Source: Phallusia fumigata
Taxonomy: Eukaryota; Chordata; Ascidiacea; Phlebobranchia; Ascidiidae
DNA: 30,210 bases
Assembly (NCBI GenBank): GCA_008931825.1
Contig: QXVZ01026268.1
Span: 1-30,210 of the forward strand
Reading direction: 5' to 3'
Shown here: positions 18,301-27,300 of the stretch, piece by piece
Position numbering within the stretch: the first letter of the stretch is position 1
How the letters are laid out: every line of letters begins with the position of its first letter
Position numbers and translations under genes: made by a program
Notes under the pieces: model-generated
Told to the model about the DNA's origin: nothing
What the model saw: the letters and a program-made list of their open reading frames with translations, nothing else
Database searches by the model: none

Positions 18301-21300
18301 GTCACGTGATGAAATGACGTATGTAGGGTGATTTCCAACGGTCTGGTCGCTATGTAAAACTGAGCGTCCCGAACTGGGGGTCGCGCATCGAATTTTGTGG
18401 ATCGCGACTACACAAATTTACCACAAAGTGTAGCAATTGTAAAATTAATATTTAATTTTGCTTTCTGGTAGTACTCTTTCAACACATGGTATGTTTTGAA
18501 CAGCTTTTTTTTTGTCAAACGTTAAGGGTCACCCTGTCCTAGTGCTTTATATCACGGCTGGTTTTGTTTTGCCTTTATCATAAAGCGTTCAAATATTCAA
18601 GGTAATCACTGTGTATGTTCACAATTGTAACTGAAGATTATTCTGAACCTCTTTTAAGATCATTGCAAGGGTGAGCCTTGTGGAATACACGGGAATTGTA
18701 CATTTAACACAACCAACTACAGTTGTCGATGCGAGGACGGTTACTTTGGAGACAACTGTACGGAAGGTAAAATGCAAGCTTTAGAATATCAAGTATAATA
18801 TTTGGGGTATAGGTTGTTATCGCGTGCTAGTTGCACGGTCGAACTAAAACGCGACGTGTGTATCTTTTTCTCGGGCAAGCAACCAAAAGTTAATCCTTCC
18901 CGTTCAACTGTTTTTATAGCATGACCTCCAAGTCAAAACGTGGTGCAACACACAGGCAAGGGCATTGTTACAAATAATTGTTACATCGCTTATGACGTCA
19001 CAGCGCAATAGAACATACTTTGCTTTGCTGGTTGTGACAGTTGTATTTTAAAATGTGCGACCCTATGTAGCCTAGTTGGAAAAGAAGTAGCTAACTGGCT
19101 TAGATATGGCAGGAAACTACGGCGGGGGTACAAAGAGGTTGTTTCCAAAATTTATTGATGGTCCCTATGTACTTTCCAAATGTTATGTCATTTGTTTCAA
19201 AATCATGGTGCAAATATTAGTTTTGTACATCCGATAAAGTACCTGTATTTTATGCACCTTTTCACGGACACCAAAGTTCAACTGCAGGGTACCTATACGA
19301 CGTCTCACAGCATATTATATGGAGCATTGTGAAAAAGTGTTGATTCATTGCAAACTGACGTCACAGACAATGTTCTGAAGTTTATCTGCGTATTGATGAC
19401 TCCACTGCGAAAAAATTAAACCAATTAAAATTCCCGTATTGATTTTAATGAATGTGCATCGATTAATGCCGCAGATTGTTTTTCTTTGCCTTTCCCTTGA
19501 TTCCGTAAAATCACCACCTGAGTTCGGTAAAGTTGTCCAAACGTTTCTTAATTTACTCGATGTTTTGCGTTTACAGTTGACTACTGCCACGAAAATCCGT
19601 GTGGTTCGCATGGAAACTGTTCTCTCAATCAAACTACCTTGTACCAATGTCAATGCGATCATGGCTATCTCGGAAAGAACTGCTCAGAAAGTACGTGGTG
19701 GAAGTGGTTGAAAAATTTATAAGTTTGTTACAGCAATCAATGTATGATATAGACGACATTTAATTAACTGCAGCAGCCACAAGAAAAAATTATAGTTTTT
19801 GCTAAATTTGCAAAAAAACGTTTTTTTGGGTATCTGTTAAAACTTCATTTGAGGAAAAAGTTCTGGGTGTTTTAGCATTTGCACAAAACTGACAATTTTC
19901 AAAACCAACCTTGCTCCGTTTTTCAGGTCACTGTTGGAATCCGATTTGTGACGATTCCAACTTTCGGAGCTGTCAGTATAATGGCGAAAAATTCCACTGT
20001 TCTTGCAACAGTATTTCTAGATGGAGAAATTGCAAAACACGTGGGTAAACGAATGCTACAAAACACGTAATGTCATTGTGATTTTCGCCAAGATGGCCTA
20101 GTGGTTAGCGAGTCTGCCTTGTGCACGCAAGGTTAGAGGTTCTAATCCCATCTCGGTCGTTTGTGTTTCCCTGAGCAAGAAACTTGAGCGGCATTGCTCC
20201 AACCCACAGGGAACCCGATGGGTTGATCCAAATTGAAGTCGCCAACTTCAAAAAATCGAAAAAATCAAATAAAAAATGATCCACCGGAACTGCAATGAGA
20301 CAGGTAGTCCGACGGCGGACTCATTGTGAGAATAACGCATTCAGGCGTTGCTTCGCCCCCGAGGATAAAAATGAAACAAACAAACAAACAATCAAATTTG
20401 GCTGCTCAAAAAGTTAAGCAAGGAATACATGTTAATTTAAACATGGGGCAATACGTTTAAAAGAATTTATTTTTGTATTTAATGTTGTATTTATTATTGG
20501 CTATGTTTTTTTTGCCCAGAAATAATTTTCTCTCGGCTTTAAGGCAATCCCCACATTTTTTTCATAAGAAACATGTATATTTACGTATATTTACATAAGA
20601 AACATGTATATTTACTCTTTTTACAATGAAAAGAATTGTTGATTCAAATATCCATCTATTGGAACAGAGTTTGATTCAGAAGACGATCCACGTTGCGAAT
20701 TTGACGACAACTTCAACTACGATTGCTACTGCCTTGATTCCAAGGAAAATTTTACAAGCTGTGTCACTTGTATAACCGCCACTTACTTTCTAAAACCCTT
20801 TGCATCAATTTTTTTTACTTTTAAGTGACAAATGGTTTATTAAAACATAAGTTGTTGCACTAAATTTGCCATTGGACCTACTTGATCCAAACCGCAGAAC
20901 TTCTGTAAGTTGTTTTTTGATTGACAGCTTTTTGTAAGTATAATCCATGTGGTGAAGGAGGCATATGCAAGTTCAATAACACAAACTATGAATGCCAATG
21001 TCTTCCTGGGTATAACGGAAGGAATTGCACAATTAGTAAGTAACATATTGTTTTCACTATGTTTTTGTGCTTCTTTATTCTGACAAGCGCCGGTTTGTTC
21101 CCACCGTTTGATCAAGAAAAAGTTTTTAAAATTTCGTCATATTTACACACATAATACATGGGTTTCTGAAGTTGTACACTGTAAATTTTGACCCCAGTTG
21201 ACCCATCGGTTCCCCACAGGCCCCCAAACGTAAAAAATTCAAAACACCAATATTTAATAAAGTAAGTCGATCACCAAAAGTTTAATATTTTGGTAGTTGG

Positions 21301-24300
21301 TACAGAAGTATTTTGTGACTTTTGGTTGGAATCACTTATTTACAACATTTATTTACTACCTCTTTAATTGTTATTCGTTGCCTATGTTGTTTACGTTTGA
21401 GTAAAGTTTGGAACATCAAACCACTGAAACCTTTTGCAGACTTAGCCTAACTCACAACTATATTTTTTAAATTAGCTTTAAGCAGTCAAACAAACAATGT
21501 TTTTTTTGTAAGAAAACATAGGACCATGCCAGTTTTGGATTGTGCTAGGTTTTTTTAACGTTTTCAAAGTAAGCTTGCAACAAACCCTGTTTTGAAGTTT
21601 TATCAACGAAAATAACAAATTATTTTTGGCAAATGGCCACCACTTGCGTCTACGTTCAGCTATGTGTTCTGACGATCCTTGTGGAGATCATGGACAATGC
21701 TCGTTCAATGAAACGTCGTACAACTGCAAATGTCATGAAGGTTATCTAGGAACTAATTGCACCGATGGTAAGTGAACAAACAAACAAACAAACAAAAAAT
21801 AACTGTGAGTCAAGCGTTTTGTGTTATGTGACTAATAAAAAATTTAGGCGAAAAAATATTTGATTTTGCCATGATTTGTACGGTTTATCTGGCAGTGGGT
21901 AAATTTGTGCTGCATTTTTGTTACTTAAATAAAAGCAAGTCTTTAAAGCTCGGATATCAGCTAGGCCTCAACAGGTCGTTGTCGTTAGTTCAGACCCCAC
22001 GGCCATTTGGTGATCCTTTCCGTTTGCCATAATCCGTAACAATTCCTAAAAACCAGCTTAGTTCAATAAAGTCAACTAAAGTTACCGAAGTCGTTCTATT
22101 TTGCGTCCACAGTTGACTACTGCTATGAAATACCGTGTGGACCCCATGGAAATTGCTCACTGAATCAAACTACCTTTTACCAATGCCTATGCGATCATGG
22201 CTATCTCGGAAGGAATTGTTCAGAAAGTGCGTACAAGTGGTTATAAGTTTGATAAGTTTGTTACAGTCATTAATCTGTAATACAGACGCTCATTAATTAA
22301 ATGTAGTAAAAGCTATAGGCGAAAAATTAAGTTTTACTTTATTTAAAAAATCTCAAAAAAATGTCTTTGGGTCGACTTCTGTTTATTTACGAACAAGTAA
22401 TCTTGCTCGGTTTTTTGCTTTTTACTTGAAACTGAAAATTTTAAAATAATAAACATTTGGCCATGTCAGGCATAACTTACTACATTGCAGGTTACTGTTG
22501 GAATCCCATCTGTCCCAACACAAGCTGCCAGTTTAATGGAGAGAACCTTAACTGTTCTTGCAATGAAGACTCAGAATTTAAGAATTGCTCTAAACGTGAG
22601 TAAATAATGCTGTTTAATTTTGCCATAAACGATAAACGTCTTTTTAGATGCACAAACCTGTTGCACAGATAACTTATTTATTTTTTTTACGTACACTAAC
22701 ATCCGATCTTTTTTGTACAAAACTTGTTTTACAAAACTTTTTGATTGACCGTCTTGGCATTCGTTTTGCTTTAGTTTACAAGTTTTACAGCAAATCTTAA
22801 AAAAAACGTTAATTTTTTACAGAATTTGCTTCTGACAAAGATGTGATCTGCAACTTCGCCGAAAACAACATCTTCTACAATTGTTCATGCCTTGATTCCA
22901 TGAAACAACCAACAGGCTGTAACACTGGTATATTGCCGTTTGCTTTTCTAAACAATGTACATTTAAATTTTTCACTTTTAAACAACAAATTGTTTACTCT
23001 GTAAACCAGAATTGCTGCTTATTTGACAAAAAACACAAAATTACTCTGAACTGATTTTGCTTGCAGAATTCTGTTTGGACAATCCATGTGGCGAAGGGGG
23101 TATTTGTATGTTCAACACCTTAAACTATCAATGTCAATGTCTCCCAGGTTATAGTGGAAGAAATTGCAATATTAGTAAGATAACAACAAACTGGTTACAA
23201 AACAAGCAGTAGTTGGGTCTATATTTAAAAATCATTGTTTTTTTGTTAAGCTAAGTGCTCTAGCACTCCTTGCATCCACGGGCAGTGTTCATTCGATGAA
23301 ACTTCATACAATTGCACTTGTTATGAAGGTTACTTGGGAACCAATTGCTCTGAGGGTAAGTCATAAAATTTGTCATGTAAGCAAGTAAATACACCAAAAT
23401 GATGCAATTATCCGACCAAAATCCTATTTATGTAATACCGAGCTACACATATGGTGAACGACTTTACGTTTCAAAGTAAACTAATTTTATTATTTTCAAC
23501 AATAATTCGGTCCAATTAAATGTCCCGACAAAATTTAGCACTGTCAGATCAATTTTTGCTCTTAGTTGACGATGAGTCAGACATCAAGCAAAGTAACAAA
23601 CTTAATTATTTTAACATAATTTCAGGTTACTGTTGGAACCATGCCTGTGACGATTCAAATTACAAAACCTGTCGGTTTGACGACACAATCTTCAACTGCA
23701 CTTGCCTGGATGATTCAGGGGTGAAAAACTGCACCCAGCGTACGTGGATTTAAACAACATAAGTTGATCACGTTTTTGAAGCTTTAAATTTAGGTAGAAC
23801 ACTTCCTTGCAAGTAAATCCTTTATCACTGGTGAGCTAACCGCTCTGGGTCATTAACCAAAACTATATATTCAATATCGCAAAAAATTATAAGTGAATAA
23901 CCAGGTGTAACTGAAAAATTTCGTGACTGCTTGTCGTTATTTAGACTTTGACTCAGATGTCGAGGTGAACTGCTACTTCGATGAGAACGGCTCTACCTAC
24001 AACTGTTCATGTCTAAGCGTTATGGGAAACCCAACAAGTTGCACCACAGGTAGAAAAACTACTTGCAAATCTTCGTTGCGAATGGATGACTTTTATAAAC
24101 AGAAGTATCATAAAACGGTCTCCACGGGGCGTTGTGTTTGAGCGGGTGGACAACCATCCAAACCGACTGTTAAACAACAAACGGTTAAGTAACGCACGAT
24201 GTAGAAAGGTTAGTGGCAGTTTAGGCAAAAATCTGTGTACTATAATCCAAAGCGAACATCGCATACCGCGGTCACTACAGAACCGTTATTCGATGGTCTG

Positions 24301-27300
24301 AGGCACTCGTTCCTTATGCAGACAATGAAAGGCGGCTCGTGCGTTGAGTGCATGCTCACAATAGAAAACACCAGTAAGTTGGACGTTTGGCCGTTTTTTC
24401 ACCTTTAACAGAAAGATTGTGGTTTAGATTTCTGTATGGACAATCCATGTGGTGAAGGAGGTATTTGCACGTTCAGCAACACAAACTACGAATGTCAGTG
24501 TGTTCCAGGTTATAACGGAAGAAACTGCAATATCAGTGAGTGAAATTATTTACATTTGTTCTTTTTTCAACATTAAAACAACTCTAAATGTATCTAAAAC
24601 CCACATATGCCAAGGCAAACTTCAAAATAGCATGGAATTAAAATATCTTTGGCAAAAGAACATCATATGCGTTTACATTCAGCTATGTGTTCTGACGATC
24701 CTTGTAGAGATCACGGACAATGCTCATTCAATGAAACTTCGTACAACTGCAAATGTCATGAAGGTTATCTGGGAATTAACTGCACCCATGGTAAGCGAAA
24801 ACTCCAACGCTGGTGCTTTTGCGCCTTTTGACTGATAAATAGGTTAGCAATGTGTGAATACTAGCTTATTTTATAACTCTGTTGGCATTCTCCCTCACTT
24901 TTAATGTGTCAAAAGGTGTGGTTCTTTTGTAATTAATGACTGGGAATTATCAATGGTGATTTGAACACTGTTGTGTACAGTCGTTACTTTCAATAAGAAG
25001 ATACAAGCCAGTACTTGTGTGTGAAAGTTTTTTACGTTTCGACAAACGCTGTTGTCATCATCAGGATTGACTCGGAAAAGCGGCGCAAATTTAGTTATTT
25101 TGCGGTAAAAAAAAAAAAATGGGGCGTAACAACTGTGAAAATGTTAAAACCAACTGACCAACAAAGTGCGCAATAAAATTTTACACTCAAGTACTGGCTT
25201 GTATTTCTTATTAATATTATTTAAAACCGTGAATTTGTACCAAAGTCGTTGCTTTCCTTGTGAAGCTTGCAAGCGCCAACCCGATCTTCAGTTAATAACA
25301 TAAACTGGTTTGTGTTGTTGATTCACATTTTGTAGGTCACATATTAATTATCAGTAGTGCTAGACACATTAGGATTTCAAGGCGATTTTACGTTGTCAAA
25401 TGACTTACTTTTGAATACAAGATTTTGGGCAAGGTTTGCTTCAGGTTGTGGTTTATTTCGTTTTATCTGGCAGCAGTTAATATTAATATTGTGCTGCATG
25501 TTTGGGCTTATTGTACAAACGAGTCTACAAGCTAAGTTACAAACATGCAAGCAAACCCCAGTTGGCTGTTGTCGTTTGTTTATACGTTTTTGGTTTATAT
25601 TTTGCTTTTACAGTTGACTACTGCTACGAAAATCCGTGTGGACCTTATGGAAACTGCTCACTTAATCAAACTACCTTCTACCAATGCCTATGCAATCATG
25701 GCTATCTCGGAGAGAACTGTTCAGAAAGTACGTGGTGGAAGTTTTTGAAAATTTGATTGGTTTGGTGCTGGCCGCAGCGCAAACGCCAACTACTTGAACG
25801 TAGCGACATTTCTATGGAAATTTTCTTACCTTTTATTTTCCAAACTTTTTTAACCTGACTAAACGAAAAGGGTAATTGGGCATAGTCTTTATACGTAGCA
25901 TGTAAAGACGTTCTAACTATTTTAGCAGCTTGTTGGCTTTAACATAAAGCTGACTTGATTAATAATTGGCAAAGTCAGGCAAATCTTACTACATTGCAGG
26001 TTACTGTTGGAACCCCATTTGTGAAGATCCCCACTCAACAAGCTGCCAGTTTAATGGAACGAACTTTAACTGTTCTTGCAATGACGATTCAGGCTTGAAG
26101 AATTGCTCTGAACGTTAGTAGTATATTCCACTTAATTTGTTGCCTATGAACGTACAACGCAAACAAGTTACGGATTTTTTAACTGTTGATGATAAGATTT
26201 CGTTTTAATTTTTAGCAAAAACGTAGCTTACCAATCCTTTTTTGATTGTTTGGTGGGTATCCGTGTATCCTTTGTTAAACAAATCTGCAAAGCTTATTGT
26301 AAGAAACATAATTTTCAATAGAATTTTCTTCTAACGACGATGTGAGGTGCACCTTTGACGAAAATAACATCTTCTACAACTGTTCATGCTTTGATTTCAT
26401 GAAACAACTAACAAGCTGTAACTCTGGTATATTGCCGTTTTCTTTTCAAAACAGTGCACATTTAGATGTTCCACGTTTTAATAACAAGTTTGTTTACAGA
26501 TTTCTGTTTGGACAATCCATGCGGCGAAAGAGGTATTTGCACGTTCAACAACACAAACTACGAATGTCAGTGTGTTCCAGGTTATAACGGAAGAAACTGC
26601 AATATCAGTGCGTGCAATTGTAGTAAATTTTAGCAGCAAAATATTGTTAATATTTGCTGGTGTGTTTACGATAAAACAACCCAAAGCGTAGCACATGTTT
26701 GCTAGGGCAACCGTTCAAAATAGCAAGTAATAAAACTTTGGCAAAAGAACATCATATGCGTTTACATTCAGCTATGTGTTCTGACGATCCTTGTGGAGAT
26801 CATGGACAATGCTCGTTCAACGAAACGTCGTACAACTGCAAATGTCATGAAGGTTATCTGGGGACTAACTGCACCGATGGTAAGTAAATAAAGTTCAGGA
26901 GATTATGTATGTAGTTGGATAGTACAGTCTTTATTTTGTGTGTGTGTTGCCAGCGGTGGTCTGTTTATCTTATAACAAAAACTAATTATATGGTTAGTTA
27001 TTATTTTGTTGATTACGCATCCGATCATTAGCAGTGTTAATCAAAACATAGGGTTAAAAGTCGTTTTTAACTTGCCCACTGCATATTAATCCTAAGCACA
27101 AAATTTAAGCAAGTTTTGCTTCAGGTTATTGTTTGTTTAACTACGTTTTATCTGGAAGCTGTTATAAAGTTGTGCTGAATTTTTAACTTAATATACAAAC
27201 CAGTCTGTGAAGTAAAACAGATGTAAGTTCAGACGATTTTGCTTTATATTTCACGTTTACAGTTGACTACTGCCACGAAAATCCGTGTGAACCCCATGGA

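Larger units (their letters stand above)
19577..24790 (+). repeat. EGF super-unit I (14 exons: ABCDE ABCDE BCDE)
   Basis: First copy of a 14-exon block; the second runs 25614-29421. Correspondence is by position. The B and C exons of the third sub-units match each other best (IFNCTC and KNCTQ in B; an H-F start in C). The E exons of the second sub-units share CSS, TKC and PCIHGQC. Intron starts after A exons also match pairwise (first with first, second with second). Confidence 0.8.

Noticed and set aside
19345-19662. Minus-strand open frame of 105 codons
   Set aside because: It overlaps EGF exon 1A on the other strand and shows no similarity or signal of its own.
20088-20160. A functional tRNA gene
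   Set aside because: The A and B boxes are good, but the arms pair imperfectly and a SINE body with an (AAAC)n tail follows directly, so it is the head of a SINE.
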